Assembly (NCBI RefSeq): GCF_900113225.1 | Contig: NZ_FOZE01000001.1 | Coordinates: forward strand, 1,178,001 to 1,242,000 | Origin: Mitsuaria sp. PDC51 | Lineage (GTDB): Bacteria > Pseudomonadota > Gammaproteobacteria > Burkholderiales > Burkholderiaceae_C | Direction: 5' to 3' | Length of the DNA stretch: 64,000 nucleotides | In this document: in pieces, positions 43,362 through 53,099 of the stretch | Layout: each line of letters opens with the position of its first letter | Numbering within the stretch: the first letter of the stretch is position 1 | The notes under the pieces: generated by a model | Databases searched by the model: none | Told to the model about the DNA's origin: nothing | What the model saw: only the letters and a program-made list of their open reading frames with translations | Position numbers and translations under genes: made by a program

Positions 43362-46300
43362 GTGAGTCAGAACACCAACGCCCCCGCCCCGGCGGCTCCG
43401 AAGACGGATCGCGCCCCGCGTCCGCCGCGCCGCCCGCGCCAGCAGGCCGCTCCTCGGCCTCCCGCTCCCGCCAACCCGATCCCGCCGATCGAGTTCCCCG
43501 AATCGCTGCCCGTCTCCGGCCGCCGCGAGGAGATCATGCGGGCGCTCGCCGAGCACCAGGTCGTGATCGTCTGCGGCGAGACCGGCTCGGGCAAGACCAC
43601 GCAGTTGCCCAAGATCGCGCTGGCCATGGGCCGCGGACGCGGCAACGGCGGCGGCCTGATCGGCCATACGCAGCCGCGCCGCATCGCCGCCTCCAGCGTC
43701 GCCAAGCGCATCGCCGAGGAGCTCAAGTCGCCGCTGGGCGACGTGGTCGGCTACAAGGTCCGCTTCCAGGACCGGCTGCAGCCCGGCGCCTCGGTCAAGC
43801 TGATGACCGACGGCATCCTGCTGGCCGAGACCCAGACCGATCCGCTGCTCCAGGCCTACGACACGCTGATCATCGACGAGGCCCACGAACGCAGCCTCAA
43901 CATCGATTTCCTGCTCGGCTACCTGCGCGAGATCCTGCCGCGCCGGCCCGACCTGAAGGTCATCGTGACCTCCGCGACCATCGACGCGGACCGCTTCGCG
44001 CAGCACTTCGCGTCCGCGAAGGGGCCCGCGCCGGTGCTGATGGTCTCTGGGCGGCTGTTCCCGGTCGAGCAGCGCTACCGCCCCTTCGAGGAGTCCCGCG
44101 AGTACGACGTCAACGACGCCATCTGCGACGCGGTCGACGAACTCTGGCGCGAAGGGCGCGGTGACGTGCTGGTCTTCCTGCCCGGCGAGCGTGAGATCCG
44201 CGAGGCCGCCGAAGCGCTGCGCAAGCATCACCCGCCCGGCGTGGAGGTGCTGCCGCTGTTCGCGCGTCTGTCCGAGCAGGAGCAGAACCGCGTCTTCCAG
44301 CCGCACGGCCAGCCGCGCATCGTGCTGGCGACCAACGTCGCCGAGACCTCGCTGACGGTGCCCGGCATCCGCTACGTGATCGATCCCGGCCTGGCGCGCG
44401 TCAAGCGCTACAGCTACCGCAACAAGGTCGAGCAGCTGCAGATCGAGAACATCAGCCAGGCTGCCGCCAACCAGCGCGCCGGCCGCTGCGGCCGCGTCAG
44501 CAACGGCATCTGCGTGCGGCTCTACGAGGAGAAGGACTTCCTCGGCCGGCCGCGCTTCACCGATCCGGAAATCCTGCGCAGCTCGCTGGCCGGTGTGATC
44601 CTGCGGATGAAGGCGCTGCACCTGGGCCAGGTCGAGGACTTCCCCTTCATCGAGCCGCCGCCGCGCAAGGCCATCGCCGACGGCTACCAGCTGCTCAACG
44701 AGCTGGGCGCCGTCGACGAGCGCAACGAGCTCACGCCCATGGGCAACGAGCTGTCCAAGCTGCCGCTGGACCCGCGCGTGGGCCGCATGATCCTGGAGGC
44801 CCGCAAGCGCGACGCGCTCAGCGAGATCCTGATCATCGCCAGCGCCCTGTCCGGCCAGGACGTGCGCGACCGCCCGGCCGAGCAACAGCAGCAGGCCGAC
44901 GAGAAGCACAAGAAGTTCGACGACGAGAAGTCGGAGTTCATGGGCTATCTGAAGCTGTGGAAGTGGCTCGGCGACGCGCGGGGAGGGGAAGGGGAACACA
45001 AGCTCTCCGTCCGCAAGCAGGAGCAATTGCTGCGCGACAACTTCGTCAGCCCGCGCCGCGTGCGCGAGTGGCGTGACATCTACTCGCAGCTGCACACCGT
45101 CGTGGCCGAGCACGGCTGGCGTCTGAACGGCGCGCCCGCGACCTACGAGCAGGTCCACCTGTCGATGCTGGCGGGCCTGCTGGGCAACATCGGCGTCAAG
45201 GCCGATGACGACGACTGGTACCTGGGCGCGCGCGGCATCAAGTTCTGGCGTCATCCGGGCGCGCACCTGAGCAAGAAGCCGGGCCGCTGGATCGTCGCGG
45301 CGGAGCTGGTCGACACGACGCGGCTGTTCGGGCGCGGCATCGCGGCGATCGAGCCGCAATGGCTGCCGGGCATCGCCGGCCACCTGATCAAGACCCAGCT
45401 GCTGGAGCCGCACTGGGAGAAGAAAGCGGCCGAGGTCGTGGCGCTGGAGCGCGCGACGCTCTACGGCATCGTGCTCTACAACAACAAGCGCGTGAACTTC
45501 GGCCGCATCGACGCCGCCGCCGCGCGCGAGATCTTCATCCGCGAGGCGCTGGTCAATGGCGACTGGGAGACGCGGCTGCCCTTCCTGGCGCACAACCAGA
45601 AGCAGATCGCCAAGGTCGAGGAGTTGGAGCACAAGTCGCGCCGGCAGGACGTGCTGGTCGACGACGAGCTGATCTTTGCCTTCTACGACCAGCAGCTGCC
45701 GGCCGACGTGTACTCGGGCGCGACGCTGGAGAAGTGGTACCGCGAGGCCAGCAAGGCCGATCCCAAGCTGCTGCACCTGAGCCGCGACGAGCTGATGCGG
45801 CACGAGGCCGCCGGCGTCACCAGCAATGCGTTCCCGAAGACGATCCGGCTGGGCGGCGTCGATTGCACGGCGACCTACCTGCATCAGCCCGGCGACGCGC
45901 GCGACGGCCTGACCGTCACCGTGCCGATCTACGCCTTGAACCAGGTCAGCGACGAGCGCGCCGATTGGCTGGTGCCCGGCATGCTCGAGGCCAAGGTCAC
46001 CGCGCTGCTCAAGAGCCTGCACCAGAAGCCGCGCGCCCGGCTGACGCCGCTGCCCGAGTTCGTCGCCGAGTTCGTCGAGCTGCATCCCTTCGCCCAGGGC
46101 AACCTGGTCGAGGTGCTGCTCAAGGCGGTGAAGGAGCGCACGCAGCTGGCGGTCCAGCGCAACGACTTCAAGCTCGAGCAGGTGCCCGCTCACCTGTTCA
46201 TGAACCTGCGCGTCGTCGACGAGCACGGCCGCCAGCTTGGCCAGGGCCGCAACCTGGCCACGCTCAAGGCGGAACTCGGCGGCCAGGCCCGCTCCGCCTT

Positions 46301-47426
46301 CCAGGCCCTCGCCGCGCTGAAGCTGCAATCCTCGACCCCGTCGACCGACACCGCCACCAGCGCCGATGCCCGCGCCGATGCCGACGCAGGCACAGGCAAG
46401 GCCGCAGGCGCTGCCGCTGGTGCGGGCGCGGGTCTCAACTCCCTCTCCCGCTCGCGGGAGAGGGCAGGGGTGAGGGCAGCGCCCGCCGAAGGATCAGCCT
46501 CTTCCTCAGCCGCCCAACCCTCCCGCGGCATCAAGGCCACGGTGGCTCCACCGCCCAAGCCCGCCGCCGAAGCGACGAAGACCTTCACCGCCTGGACCTT
46601 CGGCGAGCTCCCCGAGCTGATGGAGATCCGCAAGGGCGCCCAGACCCTGATCGGCTTCCCGGCGCTGATCGACAAGGGCGCGCACGTCGAGATCGAAGTC
46701 TTCGACGAACCCGAGCTCGCCGCCGCGAAGCACCGCGCCGGCCTGCGCCGCCTGATCGCGCTGCAGCTCAAGGAGCCGCTGAAGTACCTCGAGAAGAACA
46801 TCCCCGACCTGACCCAGATGGCGGTCGCCTACATGAGCCTGGGCACCGCCGAGGAACTGCGCGACCAGATCGTCGCTGTCGCCCTGGACCGCGCCTTCCT
46901 CGCCGACCCGCTCCCCACCGATGAATTCAGCTTCAAGGCCCGCGTCGAGGAAGGCCGCGCGCGGCTCAACCTGATCGCTCAGGAAGTGGCGCGGCTGGCG
47001 TTCAACGTCCTGATCGAGTACCAGGGCGCGCTGCGCAAGCTCAAGGACACGCGCTCGGCCTCCAAGGAAGTCGTCGACGACATCCAGGCGCAGCTGCAGC
47101 GCCTGATGCCCAAGCGCTTCGTGCTGCAGACGCCCTGGAGCCAGCTGCAGCACTTCCCGCGCTACCTCAAGGCGATCACGCTGCGGCTGGACAAGCTGCG
47201 CGCGGACGCGGCGCGCGACGCCAAGCTGCTGTCGGAGCTGCGGCCGCTGGAGCAGCGCTGGTCGCGCCGCGTGGCGGAACTCAAGGGCACGCCGGATGCC
47301 CGGATCGACGATTTCAGGTGGCAGCTGGAGGAGCTGCGGGTGAGCCTTTTCGCACAGGAACTGAGAACGCCGCAGCCGGTGAGCGTCAAGCGCCTGGAAA
47401 AGGTGTGGTCCCAGTTACAAAACTGA
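43362..47426 (+). CDS. hrpA: ATP-dependent RNA helicase HrpA
   Basis: A 1354-residue DEAH-box helicase starting at a GTG. Motifs: CGETGSGKTTQLPKIAL (I), TQPRRIAASSVAKRIAEEL (Ia), DEAH in LIIDEAHERSLNIDFL (II), VTSATIDADRFAQHF (III) and QRAGRCGRVSNGICVRLY (VI). Then come the HA2/OB region and the long HrpA-specific C-terminal DUF3418 part (FPALIDKGAHVEIEVFDEPE). It unwinds RNA and rescues stalled ribosomes in E. coli. A low-complexity Ala/Gly/Asp linker near residues 985-1075 contains a translated palindromic repeat (46441-46464). The antisense strand is also open for long stretches, an effect of high GC. Confidence 0.96.
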   Translation: MSQNTNAPAPAAPKTDRAPRPPRRPRQQAAPRPPAPANPIPPIEFPESLPVSGRREEIMRALAEHQVVIVCGETGSGKTTQLPKIALAMGRGRGNGGGLIGHTQPRRIAASSVAKRIAEELKSPLGDVVGYKVRFQDRLQPGASVKLMTDGILLAETQTDPLLQAYDTLIIDEAHERSLNIDFLLGYLREILPRRPDLKVIVTSATIDADRFAQHFASAKGPAPVLMVSGRLFPVEQRYRPFEESREYDVNDAICDAVDELWREGRGDVLVFLPGEREIREAAEALRKHHPPGVEVLPLFARLSEQEQNRVFQPHGQPRIVLATNVAETSLTVPGIRYVIDPGLARVKRYSYRNKVEQLQIENISQAAANQRAGRCGRVSNGICVRLYEEKDFLGRPRFTDPEILRSSLAGVILRMKALHLGQVEDFPFIEPPPRKAIADGYQLLNELGAVDERNELTPMGNELSKLPLDPRVGRMILEARKRDALSEILIIASALSGQDVRDRPAEQQQQADEKHKKFDDEKSEFMGYLKLWKWLGDARGGEGEHKLSVRKQEQLLRDNFVSPRRVREWRDIYSQLHTVVAEHGWRLNGAPATYEQVHLSMLAGLLGNIGVKADDDDWYLGARGIKFWRHPGAHLSKKPGRWIVAAELVDTTRLFGRGIAAIEPQWLPGIAGHLIKTQLLEPHWEKKAAEVVALERATLYGIVLYNNKRVNFGRIDAAAAREIFIREALVNGDWETRLPFLAHNQKQIAKVEELEHKSRRQDVLVDDELIFAFYDQQLPADVYSGATLEKWYREASKADPKLLHLSRDELMRHEAAGVTSNAFPKTIRLGGVDCTATYLHQPGDARDGLTVTVPIYALNQVSDERADWLVPGMLEAKVTALLKSLHQKPRARLTPLPEFVAEFVELHPFAQGNLVEVLLKAVKERTQLAVQRNDFKLEQVPAHLFMNLRVVDEHGRQLGQGRNLATLKAELGGQARSAFQALAALKLQSSTPSTDTATSADARADADAGTGKAAGAAAGAGAGLNSLSRSRERAGVRAAPAEGSASSSAAQPSRGIKATVAPPPKPAAEATKTFTAWTFGELPELMEIRKGAQTLIGFPALIDKGAHVEIEVFDEPELAAAKHRAGLRRLIALQLKEPLKYLEKNIPDLTQMAVAYMSLGTAEELRDQIVAVALDRAFLADPLPTDEFSFKARVEEGRARLNLIAQEVARLAFNVLIEYQGALRKLKDTRSASKEVVDDIQAQLQRLMPKRFVLQTPWSQLQHFPRYLKAITLRLDKLRADAARDAKLLSELRPLEQRWSRRVAELKGTPDARIDDFRWQLEELRVSLFAQELRTPQPVSVKRLEKVWSQLQN
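46441..46464. repeat. Palindromic REP-like element translated inside hrpA
   Basis: CCCTCTCCCGC (46441-46451) and GCGGGAGAGGG (46454-46464) form an 11-base perfect stem with a 2-base loop, followed by GCAGGGGTGAGGG. This 'ctctcccgc-gcgggagaggg-gtgagggg' type of element is a common dispersed intergenic repeat in high-GC proteobacteria. Here it lies in-frame in the low-complexity linker of hrpA and is read as LSRSRERAGVRAAP. Confidence 0.7.
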
Positions 47427-47532
47427 GCGGAGAATCGCCCCTACTTCTCCAGGCGAGGACATCGGGTTTTCGGTCCAATCCAAGCTACAAAAGGTCCGTG
47501 GCCCCCGCACCACCGGGTGTCGCTCATCGCTC

Positions 47533-49467
47533 GTGTCTGACAACAACACAACATCCACCGCCGCCCCGATGCGGCGCTTCGGCCGCTTCGAGCTGCGCGC
47601 GCTCCTGCACAAGAGCCAGCGCTCGATGCTGTGGGTGGTGTTCGACCCGGCGTCGGGCCAGGACATGTACCTGATGATGCCGCGCGAGAAGCCCAACAGC
47701 GAGGCGGCGATGCTGCACTGGCTGAAGACGGTGGACGGGGCCTCGCGGATCCATCATCCCAACCTGGCCCATGTCATCGAGACCGGCCGCGTCGATCCCT
47801 GGCCCTATGTCGCCTACGACCGCGCGCTGGGCGAGACGCTTGAGGAGCGCCTGGCCCGCGGCGGCCCACCGCTGCCGCTGGATGCGGCCGGCTGGGCCGC
47901 CCAGGCGCTCGAGGGCCTGGCCTTCGCCCACGAGGCCGGCCATGCGCACCGCGACATCCAGCTCGCCCACCTCGTCGTCGACGGCGCCAACCATGTGCGC
48001 GTGCTGGGCCTGGAAGTGGCGCAGGAGATCGTCCCCGCGAGCGCCGACTTCAACGCCGCCACCCGGCGCGCGGTGCGCGAGGCGGCTGAAGAGGATGTCG
48101 TCAGCATCGGCCTGCTGCTGCACCGCCTGCTGACCGGCAAGCCGGTGCTGGACGAGCCCGACCTGCAGGCCGTGTTGCAGCGCATGCAGCCGCAGGGCCA
48201 CGAACTGGTGCGCCTGGGCTGGGAAACCCCGTATCCGATCCCCGAGCCGCTGCGCGCGATCGTCAACCGCGCCAGCGACCGCCAGACGCGCCAGCGTTAT
48301 CACCTGGCGCGCAGCTTCTGGCGGGCGCTGGACGGCTGGCGCCAGTCGGCCGAGCAGGACGACGGCGGCCCGATCGCGCTGCTCAAGGACAAGATGCAGC
48401 GCTTCGGCCATCTGCCCAGCACCTCGACGCGGCTGGTGACGACGGTGGCCTCGTCCTCGATGGAATCGCAGCACGGCAGCCAGCTCGCGGCGATGGCGCT
48501 CAAGGACATGGCGCTGTCGCTGGAGCTGATCCGGCGCGTCAACAACGCGCTGCGGCAGCAGGGCCCGACCAGCGGCGGCACGGTGCTGAATCTGCAGCGC
48601 GCGATCGCGATGCTGGGCCTGAACGGGCTGGAGGACGCGGCCCGCGCGCTCAAGCCCTGGCCCGGCCCGATGAACGACGGCCAGGCGCAGTTCATGCAGA
48701 GCGTGATGCGCCGCGTGCAGCGCGCCGGCCAGGTGTCGCAGGCGCTGCGGCCGGCGGGCTATGACGGCGAGGTCGTGTATCTGATCTCGCTGATGCAGAA
48801 CCTGGGCCGGCTGCTGGTGCAGTACCACTTCCCGGACGACGCGCAGCAGATCCGCCAGCTGCAGGTCGCGCCCGAGGCGACCGAGGACAACCCCAATCCG
48901 CGCGGCATGAACGAGCAGTCGGCCGCCTACGCGGTGCTGGGCTGCGACCTGGAAAGCCTGGGGCTGGCGGTGGCCCGCTACTGGGGCCTGGGCGACGAGC
49001 TGCAGCACATGATGCGCCGCCAGCCGCAGGAGGCGCCGGTGCGCCATGCCGATGGCGACATCGAGCTGCTGCGCCTGACCTGCAGCCTGGCCAACGAGCT
49101 GGTGGACGCGCTGGCCGTGCCGGAGCGCAAGCGGCAGGCGGCGATCGAGCTGGCGACGCGGCGTTATGCGCGCGCGCTCGGCCTGGGCTTGCGGGAGATC
49201 TACGACGCGCTCGGCGCCAGCGGCGCGATCGCCGACGCCGGCGACAGCGGCCTGGGCGCGATGACCGATCCGTCGATCGGCGCGGCCGCGACCGCGGCGC
49301 CGCGTTCCCGGCTGCGGGAGCGCGCTGAATCGGGCGCCCCGGCGAGCGTGCCGGCGGCGGCTCCGTCCGCCGGGGCGGCGCCCTCGGCCACCGCGCCGGC
49401 CTCGTCGTCCCTGACGACGCCCCCGCCAGGGACGCGCATGCCCGAGCCCGGCAAGGACCGCCCATGA
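47533..49467 (+). CDS. Pseudokinase-HDOD protein
   Basis: A 644-residue soluble protein starting at a GTG. Residues 14-270 have the outline of a Ser/Thr protein kinase but lack the working parts. The HRDLKPSN loop is HRDIQLAHLVVDG (139-151), the DFG metal site is VLGLEV (157-162) and no Gly-rich loop is seen (RALLHKSQRSMLWVVF). Residues about 285-510 are an HDOD domain (STRLVTTVASSSMESQHGSQ, AIAMLGLNGLEDAARALKPW, QNLGRLLVQYHFPDDAQQIR), a helical HD-related module without metal ligands, used in signalling. The tail is Ala/Pro-rich. It overlaps the active kinase gene by four bases (ATGA) and is probably its regulator or scaffold. Confidence 0.85.
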   Translation: MSDNNTTSTAAPMRRFGRFELRALLHKSQRSMLWVVFDPASGQDMYLMMPREKPNSEAAMLHWLKTVDGASRIHHPNLAHVIETGRVDPWPYVAYDRALGETLEERLARGGPPLPLDAAGWAAQALEGLAFAHEAGHAHRDIQLAHLVVDGANHVRVLGLEVAQEIVPASADFNAATRRAVREAAEEDVVSIGLLLHRLLTGKPVLDEPDLQAVLQRMQPQGHELVRLGWETPYPIPEPLRAIVNRASDRQTRQRYHLARSFWRALDGWRQSAEQDDGGPIALLKDKMQRFGHLPSTSTRLVTTVASSSMESQHGSQLAAMALKDMALSLELIRRVNNALRQQGPTSGGTVLNLQRAIAMLGLNGLEDAARALKPWPGPMNDGQAQFMQSVMRRVQRAGQVSQALRPAGYDGEVVYLISLMQNLGRLLVQYHFPDDAQQIRQLQVAPEATEDNPNPRGMNEQSAAYAVLGCDLESLGLAVARYWGLGDELQHMMRRQPQEAPVRHADGDIELLRLTCSLANELVDALAVPERKRQAAIELATRRYARALGLGLREIYDALGASGAIADAGDSGLGAMTDPSIGAAATAAPRSRLRERAESGAPASVPAAAPSAGAAPSATAPASSSLTTPPPGTRMPEPGKDRP

Positions 49468-51863
49468 CCGCCATGCCGCCCGCCGTCGGGCGCTTCAAGC
49501 CGCTGCGCAGCCTGGGGCAGGGCGCCCAGGCGACGGTGTGGCTGGCCCATGATCCGCGGCTGGACCGCGAGGTGGCGCTGAAGGTGCTGACGCAGGCGGT
49601 GGACCGCGCCAGCGTCGATGCCTGGCTGCATGAGGCGCGCGCGGTCAGCCGCTTGACGCATCCCAACATCGTGCCGGTCTTCGAGGCCGACATCGAGGCG
49701 GGCCAGACCTACATGGTCTTCGAGTACGTGCCCGGCGGCACGCTGACCGAGCGCCTGCGCCAGCGCGGCCGCCTGCCCGCGCGCGAGGCGGTGACGCTGA
49801 TGCTGGGCATCCTGGACGGGCTGCACGCGGCCCATCAGGCCGGCGTCGTGCACCGCGACCTGAAGCCGTCCAACATCCTGATCGACTCGACCGGCCGGCC
49901 CAAGGTGATGGACTTCGGCATCGCCGGGCGGGTGGCCGCCGGCGGCACCGCGGCCAGGCCCAACCGCATCGTCGGCACGCCGGGCTACATCTCGCCGGAG
50001 GCGGCGCGCGGCGATGCGCCCTCGCCGGTGATGGACGTGTTCGCGGCGGCCGTGATGCTCAGCGAGATGCTGTCCGGCCAGCGCCTGAACTACGACCCCG
50101 ATCCGTGGCGCGCGGTGCGCCGCGCGATGGAGCAGACCCTGGACCCGCCCGCGGACCTGGGCCCGGACAGCGACGACGCGCTGCGCGCCGTGCTGCTGCG
50201 CGGCCTGGCGCGCGAGTCGGCGCAGCGCTGGTCCGATGCCAAGGCCTTCCACGACGCGCTGGCCGCCTGGCTGCATCCCGCCGGCGAGGCCCCCGACGCG
50301 GGCGAGGGCGGCAACGCGACGCTGGAGTTCCTGCTGCGCCGCATGCGCCATCGCAGCGACTTTCCGGCGATGGCCGATTCGGTGGCGCGCATCCAGCGCA
50401 TGACCCAGTCGGAGAACGAGAGCCTCACCACGCTCTCCAACGAGATCCTCAAGGACGTCGCGCTGACCAACAAGCTGCTGCGGCTGGTCAACACGGTGCA
50501 GTTCAGCCACGCCGGCGGCGGGCACATCAGCACGGTGTCGCGCGCGGTGGCGCTGGTGGGCTTCGGCGGCATCCGCAACCTGGCGCTGTCGCTGGTGCTG
50601 CTGGAGCGCATGGAGAACAAGCATCACGCGCAGCGCCTCAAGGAGGAGTTCCTGCGCGCGCTGATGGCGGGCTCGCTGGCGCGCGAGCTGTGCCTGGTGC
50701 CGCGCGAGAACGAGGAGTCCTTCCTCGCCACGATGTTCCAGGGGCTGGGTCGTCTGCTGGCCGAGTTCTACCTGCCCGAGGAAGCGCAGCAGGTGCGCCG
50801 CGTCGTGCGGCCCGAACGCGGCATGGGCGAGCAAGCTGCGCCGCCGATGAGCGAGGCCGCGGCCTCGGCGCAGGTGCTGGGGCTGAGCTACGAGAGCCTC
50901 GGGTTGGGCGTGGCGCGGCAGTGGGGCTTCCCCGACAGCCTGCAGCGCAGCATGCAGCGGCCCGACGGCGACGCGCCGGCGCGGCTGGTCGAGCATTCGA
51001 CGGACCGCATGCGCTGGCTGGGCCGCGCCAGCAACGACGTGGCCGACGTGATCCTGAACAGCGATCCGGCCGAGGCCCATGCCAAGGTGCGCGCGATGGC
51101 GCAGCGCTACGCGCGCGCGCTGGGCGTCGAGGCCAAGGCCTTCGAGGCCGCGGCCGACCAGGCGCGGCAGCGGCTGACGCAGCTGGCGCAGGCGATGGAC
51201 ATCAAGCTGGCGAAGAACTCGCCGGCGCAGCGGCTGCTGGCGCCGCTGACGCCGTCGGCGGAGGATTCGCTGTCGCCGCACCAGCTGCAGGCGACGATGG
51301 TCGAGGGGGCGCCGGCGGGCGGCGTCATCTCGGCGGAGCAGGCGGCGGCGACGCTGGCCGCCGGCATCCAGGACATCACCAACGCCATGGTCGAGAGCTT
51401 CAAGCTCAACGAGATCCTGCGGATGATCCTGGAGACGATGTACCGCGGGCTGGGGTTCCGGCGGGTGATCTTCTGCCTGCGCGATCCCAAGACCGAGACG
51501 CTGACCGGCCGTTTCGGCCTGGGCGAGGGCGTCGAGGCGGTGGTGCCGAGCTTCCGCGTGCCGCTGAGGGTCATGCCCGGCATGCCGGCCGACCTGTTCA
51601 CGGCCATCTGCACCAAGGGCGTGGACACCCTGATCGCGGATGCCTCGCAACCCAAGATCGCCGAGCGGCTGCCGGCGTGGTTCCTGAGCGGCGCGAAGGC
51701 GCACAGCTTCCTGATCCTGCCGATGGCGCTGCGCGGCGCGCCCTTCGCGATGATCTACGCGGACAAGCCCGAGCCGGGCAGCGTGGTGCTCGACGAGAAG
51801 CAGCTCTCGCTGCTGCGCACGCTGCGCAACCAGGCCGTGATGGCCTTCAAGCAGGCGAACTGA
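49464..51863 (+). CDS. Serine/threonine protein kinase-HDOD-GAF protein
   Basis: A 799-residue soluble protein. Residues 9-265 are a complete Hanks-type kinase: SLGQGAQATVWLA (Gly-rich loop), EVALK (Lys40), HRDLKPSN (130-137), DFG (150-152) and GTPGYISPEA. Residues about 285-510 form an HDOD domain (LSNEILKDVALTNKLLRLVN, SRAVALVGFGGIRNLALSLV). Residues about 620-799 form a GAF domain (ESFKLNEILRMILETMYRGL, GFRRVIFCLRD, FAMIYADKPEPGSVVLDEKQ) that could bind a small ligand. It has the same layout as the upstream pseudokinase, so the pair arose by duplication and is translationally coupled. Targets are unknown; the FHA-cyclase at 31607-32548 is one candidate reader. Confidence 0.92.
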   Translation: MTAMPPAVGRFKPLRSLGQGAQATVWLAHDPRLDREVALKVLTQAVDRASVDAWLHEARAVSRLTHPNIVPVFEADIEAGQTYMVFEYVPGGTLTERLRQRGRLPAREAVTLMLGILDGLHAAHQAGVVHRDLKPSNILIDSTGRPKVMDFGIAGRVAAGGTAARPNRIVGTPGYISPEAARGDAPSPVMDVFAAAVMLSEMLSGQRLNYDPDPWRAVRRAMEQTLDPPADLGPDSDDALRAVLLRGLARESAQRWSDAKAFHDALAAWLHPAGEAPDAGEGGNATLEFLLRRMRHRSDFPAMADSVARIQRMTQSENESLTTLSNEILKDVALTNKLLRLVNTVQFSHAGGGHISTVSRAVALVGFGGIRNLALSLVLLERMENKHHAQRLKEEFLRALMAGSLARELCLVPRENEESFLATMFQGLGRLLAEFYLPEEAQQVRRVVRPERGMGEQAAPPMSEAAASAQVLGLSYESLGLGVARQWGFPDSLQRSMQRPDGDAPARLVEHSTDRMRWLGRASNDVADVILNSDPAEAHAKVRAMAQRYARALGVEAKAFEAAADQARQRLTQLAQAMDIKLAKNSPAQRLLAPLTPSAEDSLSPHQLQATMVEGAPAGGVISAEQAAATLAAGIQDITNAMVESFKLNEILRMILETMYRGLGFRRVIFCLRDPKTETLTGRFGLGEGVEAVVPSFRVPLRVMPGMPADLFTAICTKGVDTLIADASQPKIAERLPAWFLSGAKAHSFLILPMALRGAPFAMIYADKPEPGSVVLDEKQLSLLRTLRNQAVMAFKQAN

Positions 51864-52055
51864 GCCCAGCCCGCTTCGCGGGGGGCCCGCCGCCGTTCGT
51901 GAGCGGCTTCACGGATCGTCCTTCCGGGCAGGGCCGCGGCCCGCGAAACCTTGATATTTCCGGCCGAACCGCGCTGCCGGGCCCTCATGGCTTGTCACTG
52001 ACGCGCCGCCATGCATCAGCCATGGCGACGACAGTCATCCATGAAGGGAAATCCA

Positions 52056-52925
52056 ATGAAGCACGAATTGAAGAAGACGCTGGTCCTGCTGCCGCTGGTG
52101 GCCGCGCTGGCGGCCTGTGGTGGCGGCGGGGGCGACGGCAGCCCCGTCGACACGAACCGGAGCGCGGACGGCGCGGGCGCGGGCACCGGCCAGCCGGCCA
52201 CCGACGGCGACACCAAGGACACGCCGGCCACGCCGGCCAAGCCCGCGGTGGATGAGCTGTTCCACCTCTCGCCTCGTGGCACGACCGCGCGCTACCTGCT
52301 GCTCGGCACCAGCCTGCAATCCACCGGGGCGCTGGAGACCCTCGAGCAGCAACCGACGGGCGGCGTCGTGGCGATGAACGCCCACACGCTGACGGGCCCG
52401 GACCTGTCGGTGGCGGACATCGCCGGCGACGAGACCTTCGCGCAGGGCCGGTGGGCCAAGGGCACGGCGCTGGCCGCCGGCAGCACCTCGACCCTGGGGG
52501 GCGCGCGCAACGCCGCCTATCACTACGTCGTCCACCTCGCCGCGACCCATTTCCCTGCCGGCGGCACGCTCCGGTGCGATGCCGGCACGTTCACGCGGCC
52601 CACGGTCATCAGCAACCCCTCGGCGCCGGCGCTCGGTGTCGCGACGGGCTCGGCCGCGCTGAGCTTCAACGACGCGGGCGCCGTGGTCGACGTGTCGGTC
52701 ACCGCGGCCGCCGGTCACCGCACCGGCACGGTGTCGACAACCGGACGAACGATCGCACCAGGCGCTTCGGCCGTCACCGGGAACTTCTTCAGCCAGGGCG
52801 ACGGGATGATGCTGACGCTGGGCGACAGCGGCAACGGCAAGTTCCGCATCATCGCGGCCTATGAAGTGACGGCGGGCGGCGACGCGGCCTATCGCGGCAT
52901 CGCCACCTTCCTCTGTACGCGATGA
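52056..52925 (+). CDS. Putative lipoprotein, paralogue A
   Basis: A 289-residue protein with a lipoprotein signal peptide: KHELKKTLVLLPLVAALAAC, lipidation Cys20, followed by GGGGGDGSP. A Thr/Pro/Ala-rich spacer leads to a beta-rich domain (TTARYLLLGTSLQSTGALET, ADIAGDETFAQGRWAKGTAL, GNGKFRIIAAYEVTAGGDAA). Two Cys (LRCDAGTF and the final FLCTR) are conserved in the next gene and could form a disulfide. Family unknown. An ATG five codons earlier is in frame, but this one has the better spacing. It is followed after 174 bases by its paralogue in the same direction. Confidence 0.8.
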   Translation: MKHELKKTLVLLPLVAALAACGGGGGDGSPVDTNRSADGAGAGTGQPATDGDTKDTPATPAKPAVDELFHLSPRGTTARYLLLGTSLQSTGALETLEQQPTGGVVAMNAHTLTGPDLSVADIAGDETFAQGRWAKGTALAAGSTSTLGGARNAAYHYVVHLAATHFPAGGTLRCDAGTFTRPTVISNPSAPALGVATGSAALSFNDAGAVVDVSVTAAAGHRTGTVSTTGRTIAPGASAVTGNFFSQGDGMMLTLGDSGNGKFRIIAAYEVTAGGDAAYRGIATFLCTR

Positions 52926-53099
52926 CCCTCCGGGCGGGCGCCATCGGCCCGCCTGCTCGATCGAAGCCGCGCGAGCATCGCCTTTGACATTTCCCTTCAT
53001 TCCTCGCTCCATGCGAGCGAGCGTCCCTCTCCATTCCGCGACTAACCGCCCCGCCGTGCAGCCGCACGGCGACCACGAACATCAACGATTGGAGATCTC

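Noticed and set aside
42798-46328. Upstream extension of the argA frame by more than 1100 codons
   Set aside because: It is antisense to hrpA and low-complexity; ArgA homology begins only at the ATG 42795-42797.
49296-49330. Possible second copy of the palindromic repeat in the pseudokinase gene
   Set aside because: Only a partial resemblance (TTCCCGGCTGCGGGAG); too short to call.
49200-51704. 834-codon open frame opposite the kinase-HDOD-GAF gene
   Set aside because: Shadow of a well-supported kinase; no recognisable motif of its own.
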